Shown in pieces: positions 9,885 through 16,792 of a DNA stretch of 64,000 bases. The position numbers were made by a program, and so were the translations under genes. Numbering within the stretch: the first letter of the stretch is position 1; every line of letters starts with the position of its first letter. The notes beneath the pieces are model-generated. The model did not search any database, was not told the DNA's origin, and was given only the letters and a program-made list of their open reading frames with translations. This DNA is from Synechococcus sp. MU1617 (lineage in GTDB: Bacteria > Cyanobacteriota > Cyanobacteriia > PCC-6307 > Cyanobiaceae). Location: positions 310,001 to 374,000 of the forward strand of contig NZ_VTLB01000002.1 in NCBI RefSeq assembly GCF_020514235.1, read 5' to 3'.

Positions 9885-10901
9885 TTAGCTCAGGTCCCAG
9901 GCGGCTTGAATCGCTGCCGTCGTGCTCTCAGGGCTGGCGACACCTTCAGCTGCGATGTCGAAGGCGGTGCCGTGGTCGGGGGAGGTGCGTAGGAACGGCA
10001 GTTCCAAGGTGGTGTTCACCGCAGCGTCGAAGGCCAGCAGCTTCACAGGAATGAGCCCCTGGTCGTGATACAGGGCCAAAATCCCGTCAGGACCTGGCTG
10101 GTTTGGGGTCTGCCAAGCGCGAGCAGCGCTGATCCAGCAGGTGTCGGGAGGAACGGGACCCTCCAGCTGCGCCTGAGGATGGTCCTTTCTCCATTGATCC
10201 AGTAGCGGCAGCAGCCATTCGGCTTCTTCATGGCCCAGCTGACCGGCTTCGCCGGCATGGGGATTGAGCCCGGCGATACGCAGATGTGGTTTGGTGGTGA
10301 AGCGTCGACAGAAGCCTTCCAGCACGTTCAGTTTGTGGTGCACCAGGTCTGGGGTCAGCGCATCAGGGATCTGGCTCAGGGGGATGTGGGTGGTGGCCAG
10401 CAAGGTGTTCAGGCGCCAACCGCTGGTTGGAGAGACGGCGGTGAACAGCATTGAGGAGCGCTGTCGTCCAGCCAACTCAGCCAGCCGTTCGGTCTGCCCG
10501 GGATAGCGATGGCCGGCCGCATGCCAGAGATGTTTGGCGATGGGGGCGGTGACCAAGGCGCGGGACCCCCGTTCCTGCAGCAGTTCGACGGCGCGGGTGA
10601 GCCAGCGAAACCCCGCATCGGCTCCGCAGGTGGTGGGTTGTCCTGGCTGAACACTGGCCTCGAGCGGTTGGTCGTCGATCCTGAGTGCTGCAGGGTCGGC
10701 AAGGGGGTGGTTTGTTTGCCGCCGCAGTCGCGCGTGGGTGCTGATCAGCGTGCGTCGGCAACCCACCAGCAGGGGTTGGAGCTCTGGGGACAGCGTGGGT
10801 GAGGCGAGGGCCTTCAGCACCACTTCCATGCCGATACCCGCGGGATCGCCGAGAGCGATCACAAGCTCATGCCTAGGGTTCGTGGAATCGTGGGGGGCCA
10901 T
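9885..10901 (-). CDS. pdxA: 4-hydroxythreonine-4-phosphate dehydrogenase PdxA
   Basis: PdxA oxidises 4-phosphohydroxy-L-threonine in the DXP-dependent pyridoxal-phosphate pathway. The protein (338 residues from the ATG at 10901) begins A-L-G-D-P-A-G-I-G, shows A-P-I-A-K-H-L-W, the metal-site G-L-N-P-H-A-G-E, and Y-H-D-Q-G-L-I-P-V-K followed by T-S-P-D-H-G-T-A-F-D. An in-frame upstream extension to 11048 would overlap the opposite-strand small gene and is rejected. The start is divergent from the 61-residue gene, only 4 bases away. Confidence 0.94.
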   Translation of the reverse strand: MAPHDSTNPRHELVIALGDPAGIGMEVVLKALASPTLSPELQPLLVGCRRTLISTHARLRRQTNHPLADPAALRIDDQPLEASVQPGQPTTCGADAGFRWLTRAVELLQERGSRALVTAPIAKHLWHAAGHRYPGQTERLAELAGRQRSSMLFTAVSPTSGWRLNTLLATTHIPLSQIPDALTPDLVHHKLNVLEGFCRRFTTKPHLRIAGLNPHAGEAGQLGHEEAEWLLPLLDQWRKDHPQAQLEGPVPPDTCWISAARAWQTPNQPGPDGILALYHDQGLIPVKLLAFDAAVNTTLELPFLRTSPDHGTAFDIAAEGVASPESTTAAIQAAWDLS

Positions 10902-10905
10902 CGCT

Positions 10906-11091
10906 GTGCTGCGCTTGCTGCTGCTGGGGTGTCTGTTGGTGGGATTGGCCTCTGGCTTGAGCAATGGCTGGATCGAACTGAACCTCTCCCGTTTCCTTGA
11001 GGATGTCGGGCTTTCACCGCCTGAGGAAGGTGAGGACTTCGATTTCAACCGTTGGCTGATCGAGGGGGAGAACGCAGGTCAGACGGAGTGA
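10906..11091 (+). CDS. Small hydrophobic-N-terminus protein of unknown function
   Basis: A 61-residue reading frame starting with GTG just 4 bases from the divergent pdxA ATG. Residues 2-17 are strongly hydrophobic (L-R-L-L-L-L-G-C-L-L-V-G-L), forming a signal or anchor; the remainder is acidic and ends in an extended tail. The encoded sequence looks like a real small protein rather than a shadow because it fills the only gap between pdxA and the SDR gene and has a sharp domain structure. The 3' end overlaps the convergent SDR gene by 47 bases. The family was not recognised. Confidence 0.6.
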   Translation: MLRLLLLGCLLVGLASGLSNGWIELNLSRFLEDVGLSPPEEGEDFDFNRWLIEGENAGQTE

Positions 11092-12013
11092 GTTTGTCCT
11101 GGTTCAGGCAATCCTGCAGCCCGACGCGGTAGTTCGGATGCAGCAACGTGTAACCGAGCTCGTGGCAGAGCTTGTGGTTGCTGACGCGGCGGTTCTCGCT
11201 CCAGAACGACTGAGCCATCGGGCTCATGCTGTCCACGATCTGGGCGAACGGCTCCAGTGGTGGAAGGGCACAACCCAACAGGGCTGCCGCATGTCGCATC
11301 AGTTCGGCTGTGGGAGCCGGGAGGTCATCCACCACATTCACGACGGCTTTGTTCAACACAGTCCCGTCGCCCATGGTTGCTGGAGCTCCCTGCTCAGCGC
11401 GATGCATGAGGTGCCAGCAGGCCCCGGCGATGTCCTCCACGTGGATGCGGCAGAACACCTGGCCGGGCTTGTCGATCAAGCGCGCACGACCTTGCTCCAA
11501 GCCGTTGAGCACCGATCGTCCTGGGCCATAAATGCCTGGCAAACGCAGAATCTGGATCGGCAGACCGGAGCGCAACCAAGCTTTTTCGCAGTTGAGGCGG
11601 CGCATGCTGCGGTCCAGCGCAGGCGCCGGGTCGTCCTGCTCCGACACCCAACCGCCCTGGCGATCGCCGTAAACCCCTGTGGTGGAGAGGTAGCCCGCCC
11701 AACGCAGCGGCAGGCTTCTGAGCGTTGGCAGCAGCTTCGACAAGACCGGATCGTTGCCTTCGCGATCCGGGGGGATGGTGGACAGCAGATGGGTCACGCC
11801 CTCCAGGGCAGCTGGGTCGAGCTGGTCCTGACCGTTGCTGTCGAAGAGCAGGTCAGCTTCGGCAGAGTCGAGGGAGCGGCGGGTGCAGAGCACCGGTGTT
11901 CCCAGGGCTCGGGCCAGGTTGGCCAGACAACGTCCGCTGTATCCGCCGCCCAGCACCAGCAGCTTGGTGTCAGCCGCCAGAGGCTGCGACCGCTTGACAA
12001 GATCAGCAAGCAT
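11045..12013 (-). CDS. SDR-family NAD(P)-dependent epimerase/dehydratase-like protein
   Basis: A 322-residue protein with an N-terminal Rossmann fold (L-V-L-G-G-G-Y-S-G-R, residues 19-28) and the atypical SDR core related to YeeZ-like proteins: L-S-T-T-G-V-Y-G-D-R and L-R-L-P-G-I-Y-G-P-G-R, then V-H-V-E-D-like I-H-V-E-D-I-A. The classical catalytic YxxxK is not obvious, so it may bind a nucleotide-sugar or act as a structural or redox sensor rather than an epimerase. It is monocistronic, with an inverted repeat immediately upstream (12014-12043). Confidence 0.8.
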   Translation of the reverse strand: MLADLVKRSQPLAADTKLLVLGGGYSGRCLANLARALGTPVLCTRRSLDSAEADLLFDSNGQDQLDPAALEGVTHLLSTIPPDREGNDPVLSKLLPTLRSLPLRWAGYLSTTGVYGDRQGGWVSEQDDPAPALDRSMRRLNCEKAWLRSGLPIQILRLPGIYGPGRSVLNGLEQGRARLIDKPGQVFCRIHVEDIAGACWHLMHRAEQGAPATMGDGTVLNKAVVNVVDDLPAPTAELMRHAAALLGCALPPLEPFAQIVDSMSPMAQSFWSENRRVSNHKLCHELGYTLLHPNYRVGLQDCLNQDKLTPSDLRSPPRSANG

Positions 12014-12043
12014 CAGTACACCTGTATTAGATCAAATGTACTG
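12014..12043. promoter_or_regulatory. Inverted repeat in the divergent spacer (operator candidate)
   Basis: Perfect 7-base arms CAGTACA (12014-12020) and TGTACTG (12037-12043) flank 16 bases. A second smaller symmetric pair, TACA-CC-TGTA, overlaps the left arm at 12017-12026. The stretch AGTACACCTGTATT at 12015-12028 is one base away from the cyanobacterial LexA box as usually given (RGTACNNNDGTWCB). It fills the 32-base gap between the SDR ATG and the small plus-strand GTG, so it could act on either gene. Function is inferred. Confidence 0.4.
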
Positions 12044-12045
12044 TC

Positions 12046-12213
12046 GTGACGACGTCGTCTCTCCATCGCTCCCGCTCCGGGGCCATTGTGCTCCGGGCCA
12101 TCCTGACGGCTGCCCTGCTTGCCAGTGCCATGGTGCTGGCACCTGAAGACCCTGGTGTTCAGGCCTCCATTTGTCAGCGGCACCACTCCACGGATGTCTG
12201 CCGAGTTTGGTGA
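12046..12213 (+). CDS. Small conserved-looking protein with hydrophobic segment and C-terminal Cys pair
   Basis: A 55-residue frame starting GTG at 12046. It has a basic N-terminus (H-R-S-R-S), a hydrophobic stretch from about residue 13 to 32 with small residues before A-P-E-D-P (signal peptide or membrane anchor), and a short tail I-C-Q-R-H-H-S-T-D-V-C-R-V-W with two cysteines. The pattern of signal plus a compact Cys-x9-Cys tail suggests an exported mini-protein. It is convergent with the HNH gene (3 bases between stops) and follows an inverted repeat. I recall similar tails in picocyanobacterial small proteins, but no function is known to me. Confidence 0.6.
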   Translation: MTTSSLHRSRSGAIVLRAILTAALLASAMVLAPEDPGVQASICQRHHSTDVCRVW

Positions 12214-12216
12214 GCC

Positions 12217-12612
12217 TTAGGCGGCCTGAGCAGCGATCGGGAAGTCGTCGGGATCGTTGATGGGGTGATCCGGTTGGGCCCACTGCAGTAAGCGAAGGGC
12301 GAGTCGTAGGTCGCCATCCATCCAGGCTCGAATCGCCATGGCACGACGTGGGTCATAGAAGCGCTGTCGCCGGTACCAGTCGAAAACGTCGGCGTCAGAT
12401 TTTCGGCCGTTGCAGGACAAACAGGCCGGTACGCAGTTTTCAGTAACGCTTGACCCCCCTTTGGCCTGGGGGTGAATGTGATCAATTGATTCAGAAGGTT
12501 TGCCGCAATAAATACAACTTTGGCCGGTAAATGTATGAAGGGACTGTCGCCATCTTCGGACACGCAATTTGGGGCAGAGTTCGTCGAGAAAAACCGCGTC
12601 CCTGCTATGCAT
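12217..12612 (-). CDS. HNH endonuclease
   Basis: A 131-residue stand-alone HNH nuclease. The zinc ribbon is C33-x2-C36 and C64-x2-C67; the catalytic motif is D44-H45 (S-I-D-H-I-H-P), with N59 (T-E-N-C) and N68-x2-K71 completing the beta-beta-alpha-metal fold. No DNA-specificity domain is attached; the C-terminus has an Arg-rich helix (R-R-A-M-A-I-R-A-W-M). Such HNH proteins cut DNA non-specifically or with a partner. It is divergent from a SNF2 helicase, which may be the partner (inference). A possible 46-codon frame overlaps its start by 8 bases. Confidence 0.88.
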   Translation of the reverse strand: MHSRDAVFLDELCPKLRVRRWRQSLHTFTGQSCIYCGKPSESIDHIHPQAKGGSSVTENCVPACLSCNGRKSDADVFDWYRRQRFYDPRRAMAIRAWMDGDLRLALRLLQWAQPDHPINDPDDFPIAAQAA

Positions 12613-12749
12613 CCGAATGCATCGGTTGAGGTAATTCTGCCTTGAACGAAAAGCCAGTCAATGTGTCGAGCGCTGCATTTTCGACAATTTTTTGGTCTGA
12701 GATGTGAATCTTGATCTCAGTGCTTGCACGCTGATCTGAGTTCACTAAA

Positions 12750-14378
12750 GTGATTGTTTGTGGGGGGCTGTTGGTGCCGTCAAATCCCACATTGACCTGT
12801 TGCCTGGATCTCTCTCCAGCAGGACTGATCCGCGTGGTCAGCCCGTTTGATGCGGTGACCCAGTCCCAGTTGCGTCGGATCAAGCCCAGGGGGCGTTGGA
12901 TCGGCCCCGGCCATGGCTGGGATTTTCCCTTGGCCGCAGCCGATGCACTTCAGCAGGCCCTCGGGCGCCGTTTCCCTGTCACCTCTGCTTTGCAGCAGTG
13001 GCTTGATTGGTGCCAGCACCCCCTGCCCCCGCTGCCCCCGCACCGGACCCTTGTGGCGGCAGCAGATCTTGACGAAGCCCTGCAAGATGGTCGTCGCCCT
13101 CTGCGCCATCAACGCTCCGGTGTCCGTTGGCTCTTGGCCCGTCGCGGCGCCGTTCTGGCCGATGAGATGGGGCTGGGAAAGACCCTTACAGCTTTGTTGG
13201 CGGCCCGTGCCCTGATGCGCTGCGCTGAGGTGCGGTTGCTTGTGGTGGCTCCCGTCGGTCTGCATCCCCACTGGCGCCGGGAATCAGAGGCCCTTGGGGT
13301 TGAGATTGAGTTGGTGAGCTGGGCTCGCCTGCCCGACACCCTGCCGCCAGCGGGAACGCTTCTGGTGGTGGATGAAGCGCATTACGCCCAGTCACTGCAG
13401 GCGCAGCGCACGGCTGCTTTGCTGCGTCTGGCCCGTCATCCCCGTCTGCGGGCGATTTGGATGCTCACGGGGACCCCAATGAAGAACGGTCGTCCGTCCC
13501 AGCTGTATCCCCTGCTTGCGGCCATGGACCATCCAATTGCGCGGGATCAACGCCAGTTCGAGGAGCGGTATTGCCAGGGGCACTGGCGGGAGGGTCGAAC
13601 CGGCAAACGCTGGCAGGCTTCCGGGGCCAGTCAGCTGGAGGAGCTGCGTCGCCTGAGTCGACCGTTGATCCTTCATCGCCGCAAGCAGCAGGTGGTGGAC
13701 CTCCCTCCCAAGCAGCGACGTCTTCACCCTGTGGTGCTGTCGGAGGCTGAGTTCACAGGCTTCGACCATCGTGTTGAGCTGGTGCTGGATGACTACCGGC
13801 GTCGGGCTCGTCTCGGAGAGGTGCGACGGGATGCTGAGCACCTGGCTCTGCTCACCTCCATGCGTCAGATCGCAGCGGAATTCAAATTGCCGGCGGCCCA
13901 GCAGCTGGTGGAGTCACTGCGCCGGCAAGGGGAGGCGGTGGTTCTGTTCAGTGGCTTTGTGGCCCCATTGCAGTTGTTGCAGCAAACCCTCGGCGGCGAG
14001 TTGTTGACCGGTCGTCAGCGCCCTGCTGAACGTCAGGAGAGTGTGGATCGGTTTCAGCAAGGTCAGAACGATTGTCTGCTGGCCACCTTTGGCACCGGTG
14101 CCCTTGGGTTCACCCTGCACCGGGCCCGTCATGTGGTGTTGTTGGAACGACCCTGGACGCCAGGCGACCTCGACCAAGCCGAAGATCGCTGTCATCGTTT
14201 GGGGATGGGGGATGGCTTGACCTGCCATTGGCTGCAGCTCGGTGCAGCGGATCAGCTGGTGGATGGTTTGTTGGCGAGCAAGGCGGAACGGATCGAGGTG
14301 TTGCTGGGGCCTCGGCGCTTGTCGCTGCAACGTCAATCACTCTCCGCCATGGTGCGGGATTGTTTGCAGGTGCTCTGA
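12750..14378 (+). CDS. SNF2-family DNA translocase with HARP-like N-terminal domain
   Basis: A 542-residue SF2/SNF2 ATPase. Residues about 30-75 (S-P-F-D then I-K-P-R-G-R-W-I and W-D-F-P-L) resemble a HARP domain as in SMARCAL1. Motif I is D-E-M-G-L-G-K-T at 138-145, motif II D-E-A-H at 208-211, motif III L-T-G-T-P, motif V G-A-L-G-F-T-L, motif VI Q-A-E-D-R-C-H-R-L-G. The family performs fork reversal or annealing rather than unwinding. GTG at 12750 is the longest start; later GTG or TTG starts are possible. The 3' end overlaps the convergent lipoprotein gene by 46 bases. Confidence 0.9.
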   Translation: MIVCGGLLVPSNPTLTCCLDLSPAGLIRVVSPFDAVTQSQLRRIKPRGRWIGPGHGWDFPLAAADALQQALGRRFPVTSALQQWLDWCQHPLPPLPPHRTLVAAADLDEALQDGRRPLRHQRSGVRWLLARRGAVLADEMGLGKTLTALLAARALMRCAEVRLLVVAPVGLHPHWRRESEALGVEIELVSWARLPDTLPPAGTLLVVDEAHYAQSLQAQRTAALLRLARHPRLRAIWMLTGTPMKNGRPSQLYPLLAAMDHPIARDQRQFEERYCQGHWREGRTGKRWQASGASQLEELRRLSRPLILHRRKQQVVDLPPKQRRLHPVVLSEAEFTGFDHRVELVLDDYRRRARLGEVRRDAEHLALLTSMRQIAAEFKLPAAQQLVESLRRQGEAVVLFSGFVAPLQLLQQTLGGELLTGRQRPAERQESVDRFQQGQNDCLLATFGTGALGFTLHRARHVVLLERPWTPGDLDQAEDRCHRLGMGDGLTCHWLQLGAADQLVDGLLASKAERIEVLLGPRRLSLQRQSLSAMVRDCLQVL

Positions 14379-14701
14379 CGCACCTGGAGTTCGTGCTGCA
14401 GCATCGGGTCGACTGGCTGGCTCGACTGCTTCAGCAGCGACAGTGCCAATTCGACGTCGTCGCAGGCTTTGGCTTGATTGCTAAGCAGGGTCCAGACAAG
14501 GGCACGGTCCCGATGCAGATCGGCCTGATCCGGTGTCTGCTCGATGGCCTCATCACAGCGTTTAACCATCAGCTTCAGGTCATCCATCCGGAAGTTGCCG
14601 AGGCAACTGGAGACGAGTGGCATCGGTGTGTTGGCAGGCGTCGAGGGTTGCTTGCTTTGGCAGCCAGCCATCAACACAGCAGCCAGGAGAGTCAGACCCA
14701 A
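14333..14701 (-). CDS. Putative lipoprotein of unknown function
   Basis: About 122 residues starting from a TTG 14 bases after the upstream gene's stop. The N-terminus L-T-L-L-A-A-V-L-M-A-G-C is a lipobox with the lipidated Cys 13 residues from the start; the mature part is helical with two Cys (S-S-C-L-G-N and V-K-R-C-D-E), then K-A-C-D-D-V and S-T-C-K. The helix-turn spacing suggests two TPR-like repeats. A longer frame to 14875 exists but lies inside the preceding gene and is low-complexity, so it is rejected. The start codon is uncertain. Probably co-transcribed with the secreted protein upstream. Confidence 0.65.
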   Translation of the reverse strand: MGLTLLAAVLMAGCQSKQPSTPANTPMPLVSSCLGNFRMDDLKLMVKRCDEAIEQTPDQADLHRDRALVWTLLSNQAKACDDVELALSLLKQSSQPVDPMLQHELQVRQSTCKQSRTMAESD

Positions 14702-14714
14702 AAGCCCTGAGGGA

Positions 14715-15125
14715 TCAGTAGCTGTAGCGCGTGGTGTCTTCGGTGCTCTCGATGGTGCTTTCGGTGACGGATGTGGAGTTTGCAAGGGCGGCAGCGGTGG
14801 CTGGTTGGGTGTTTCCGCCGAACAGATCACCAAGGAACTGGCCACAGTCGGGGAAATTGCCGGGGTCCTGGACAACGGCTTCCGTAATCATCACCGAGGC
14901 ATGCTCCGGGGATGTTTTGAACACGCCGCTGCGCTGCCGTTTGATCACGGCGTAGGCGGCTTTCCAGCTCACCTCGTGCTCGTTTCCGCTGGAACGCATG
15001 TAGCAATAGATCTTGGCGCCCTTCTCTTCAGTGGCTTCGGCCGCTTGCAGGGGGTGGGTCACGCTGCTGAGAGCGCCGATCAGGGCCGCGGCGGACAGAA
15101 CCAGCGATGACCTGATTGGACCCAT
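14715..15125 (-). CDS. Secreted protein of unknown function (DUF6554-like)
   Basis: A 136-residue exported protein: signal peptide at residues 1-29 (S-L-V-L-S-A-A-A-L-I-G-A-L, cleavage after L-Q-A-A), then a compact domain with K-I-Y-C-Y-M-R-S-S-G-N-E-H-E-V-S-W and F-P-D-C-G, giving two conserved-looking cysteines. The last 30 residues are a Ser/Thr-rich tail. The domain resembles a small cyanobacterial family I know as DUF6554; the number is from memory. No catalytic motif is visible. A likely lipoprotein gene follows 14 bases downstream. Confidence 0.75.
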   Translation of the reverse strand: MGPIRSSLVLSAAALIGALSSVTHPLQAAEATEEKGAKIYCYMRSSGNEHEVSWKAAYAVIKRQRSGVFKTSPEHASVMITEAVVQDPGNFPDCGQFLGDLFGGNTQPATAAALANSTSVTESTIESTEDTTRYSY

Positions 15126-15158
15126 GACGTTAGTAGTGGATTGGCCCCAAGGTATCGA

Positions 15159-15689
15159 TCAGCTTCCAGCTGTCGAGGGGATGATCAGTCGCACCACCAA
15201 AGGCAGCACCAGCAGCACGGTGATCAACCGAACGGCATGGAGAGCGGCCACCGCGGCACCGACTCCGAATTCTGCGCCCACAAGGCTCATGCCACTGATG
15301 CCACCTGGGGCAGCGCCAAGCAAGGCCACGATGGGATCAATACCGAGCAAGCGGCTGGTCCACAGGCCTACAACCAGTCCTGTCAGCACCAGCGCCAGGG
15401 TGATCAGCACTGCTGGTTTCCAGAGGAGTTGCAGTTGTTCCAAGGACGCTCGCGTCAGGCCGGTTCCGATCACGGTGCCGATGCCGATCTCAAGAACGGT
15501 GCGCGTTCCCGGTGGCCATGTGGCTGGTTCCAGCTGGCCGCTCATGCTGACAATGCCAGCACCCAGAAGGGCTCCCGCCAGAGGTGCAGCGGGAATGCCG
15601 CTGAACAGAGCCAGCAGTCCGATGGCGCTTCCAGCCACCAGGTAGAGCGCCAGCGTTGCCAAGGAAGGCATCGGTCTCGATCGCGTCAT
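15159..15689 (-). CDS. AbrB-type integral membrane protein, half-size
   Basis: A 176-residue hydrophobic protein with five or six predicted membrane segments separated by short loops. Motifs G-I-P-A-A-P-L-A-G-A-L-L-G-A near the start and G-A-A-P-G-G-I-S-G-M in the second half match one repeat of the AbrB-duplication membrane family (unrelated to the AbrB transcription factor). Typical members have two repeats in about 350 residues; this one has one. The ATG at 15689 is preferred because the upstream in-frame extension is hydrophilic, His-rich and unlike the family. Transport substrate unknown. Confidence 0.78.
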   Translation of the reverse strand: MTRSRPMPSLATLALYLVAGSAIGLLALFSGIPAAPLAGALLGAGIVSMSGQLEPATWPPGTRTVLEIGIGTVIGTGLTRASLEQLQLLWKPAVLITLALVLTGLVVGLWTSRLLGIDPIVALLGAAPGGISGMSLVGAEFGVGAAVAALHAVRLITVLLVLPLVVRLIIPSTAGS

Positions 15690-15755
15690 GTCAGCTTGAT
15701 CTTGAGACAGCGGCGCTCCTGTGTTGTCATCAGCGCAACCATCAGCTTTTCGGTG

Positions 15756-16079
15756 ATGACGTCCTCCGTGTCCTTTCGGATCACCCGCACTGCGGAAGAT
15801 CTCGCTCAAACCATCACGGCTCTATCGCAGCGCTTGGTGAAACTGGAACAGCGTCAGGAAGCGCTTGAGCTCCAACTGCGCCAGCAGCAGAAGGATCTGA
15901 ATGCTGTCCCGGACGAAGAGATCTCCACTCTCGAGGGCGTTGAAGCTCTGTTGCGGGAAACGCGTGAACTGTTGGAGAGCACAGCTCCGATGCCAGAGGC
16001 TGAAATGACTGAAGAGTCCTCCCAGAACCATGCCTGGGGTCAGGAGGACGAAACAGAAGCGAGTCGCGATGTCGCGTAG
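15756..16079 (+). CDS. Coiled-coil protein of unknown function
   Basis: A 107-residue acidic protein. Residues 13-55 are heptad-rich (L-A-Q-T-I-T-A-L-S-Q-R-L-V-K-L-E then Q-R-Q-E-A-L-E-L-Q-L-R-Q-Q), giving a coiled coil; a second helix with L-L-R-E-T-R-E-L-L-E follows, then a Glu/Ser-rich disordered tail. The ATG at 15756 (preceded directly by a possible GTG) gives a complete-looking start. It is divergent from the AbrB-type gene. No enzymatic motif; possibly a scaffold or regulator. Confidence 0.65.
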   Translation: MTSSVSFRITRTAEDLAQTITALSQRLVKLEQRQEALELQLRQQQKDLNAVPDEEISTLEGVEALLRETRELLESTAPMPEAEMTEESSQNHAWGQEDETEASRDVA

Positions 16080-16117
16080 GGGTGGCGCGCGGTGCCAAAA
16101 TAAAAAGAAAGGCAACT

Positions 16118-16336
16118 ATGGCGATCACCATCCCTGCCTCTAGTGCTTGCGCTTCACGCACTTTGCACGGCATGACCATCTGGACCCGTTCAGGTTTCCT
16201 TGAAGGTGGGCATCAGCTCGAGAAGCTGGAGTTCGCGCTCGCCCTCGCTGAAGCCAAAGGCGATCAACGCCGCTGCTCTCAGTTGCGGGATCGGATTGCT
16301 GATCTGGGGGGCAATGCTGAAGAACCTGGTACCTGA
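16118..16336 (+). CDS. Small conserved-type hypothetical protein
   Basis: A 72-residue frame with a good ribosome-binding site (GAAAGG, about six bases before the ATG), which decides this start over one at 16082. The second half is a helical hairpin (Q-L-E-K-L-E-F-A-L-A-L-A-E-A-K-G-D, then R-R-C-S-Q-L-R-D-R-I-A-D-L-G) of the kind seen in UVR-like or TPR-like two-helix proteins. An alternative start at the internal Met 19 would give 54 residues. Function unknown. Confidence 0.55.
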   Translation: MAITIPASSACASRTLHGMTIWTRSGFLEGGHQLEKLEFALALAEAKGDQRRCSQLRDRIADLGGNAEEPGT

Positions 16337-16445
16337 GCTGAACCCGAGGAATTGAACAGTTGTTGTTCGGCAACTCCGCAGATCGCGTGTGAGATGGTCT
16401 AAATATCAATTAGAGCTACTCTTTTGTTGATAAGGGAATTCGAAG

Positions 16446-16667
16446 TTGATCCTGACGCTTACGAAAACAAAACAATTTGAGACGGCTGCTCAACAACGTC
16501 AGGATCACGAATCAGTTGCGCAAGACTTGTTCGCTAAGGCTCGACAGTGTGCTGAGGATGGCCGAATTAATGAGGCAGGTTCGTTGATCTTGCAGGCCTT
16601 GGGTCATGAACGCCGTGCTGGATCTGCCGGCCCCCAGGTTCTTCAGCTCATCAAGCCTCGCACTTGA
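16446..16667 (+). CDS. Small helical protein of unknown function
   Basis: A 73-residue frame starting TTG with AAGGGA about ten bases upstream. It is almost entirely helical: Q-D-L-F-A-K-A-R-Q-C-A-E-D-G-R-I-N-E-A-G-S-L-I-L-Q-A-L has the spacing of a single TPR hairpin. It lies between another small protein gene and tRNA-Gly on the opposite strand. It is plausible as a real gene from its composition and RBS, but the family is not recognised. Confidence 0.5.
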   Translation: MILTLTKTKQFETAAQQRQDHESVAQDLFAKARQCAEDGRINEAGSLILQALGHERRAGSAGPQVLQLIKPRT

Positions 16668-16688
16668 TAAGCGTTTGAAATTTGTTCA

Positions 16689-16760
16689 AGCGGGTGACCG
16701 GACTCGAACCGGCGACGTTCAGCTTGGGAAGCTGACATTCTACCACTGAATTACACCCGC
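16689..16760 (-). tRNA. tRNA-Gly, anticodon CCC
   Basis: The minus strand folds as a 72-base tRNA: acceptor GCGGGTG with CACCCGC, D arm around AGTGGTAGAAT, anticodon stem TCAGC/GCTGA with loop TTCCCAA (anticodon CCC, reads GGG), and T arm GCCGG-TTCGAGT-CCGGT. The discriminator is T and CCA is not encoded. The identity is Gly by anticodon. A second Gly tRNA, with GCC, lies at 62899. Confidence 0.95.
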
Positions 16761-16792
16761 AAAGGGGCGAGATCGCTCTCGCCACCTGTGTT

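Noticed and set aside
15141-15755. Plus-strand extension of the coiled-coil gene
   Set aside because: Antisense to the AbrB-type gene; very Gln/His/Ser-rich and unlike the downstream protein. The ATG at 15756 is preferred.
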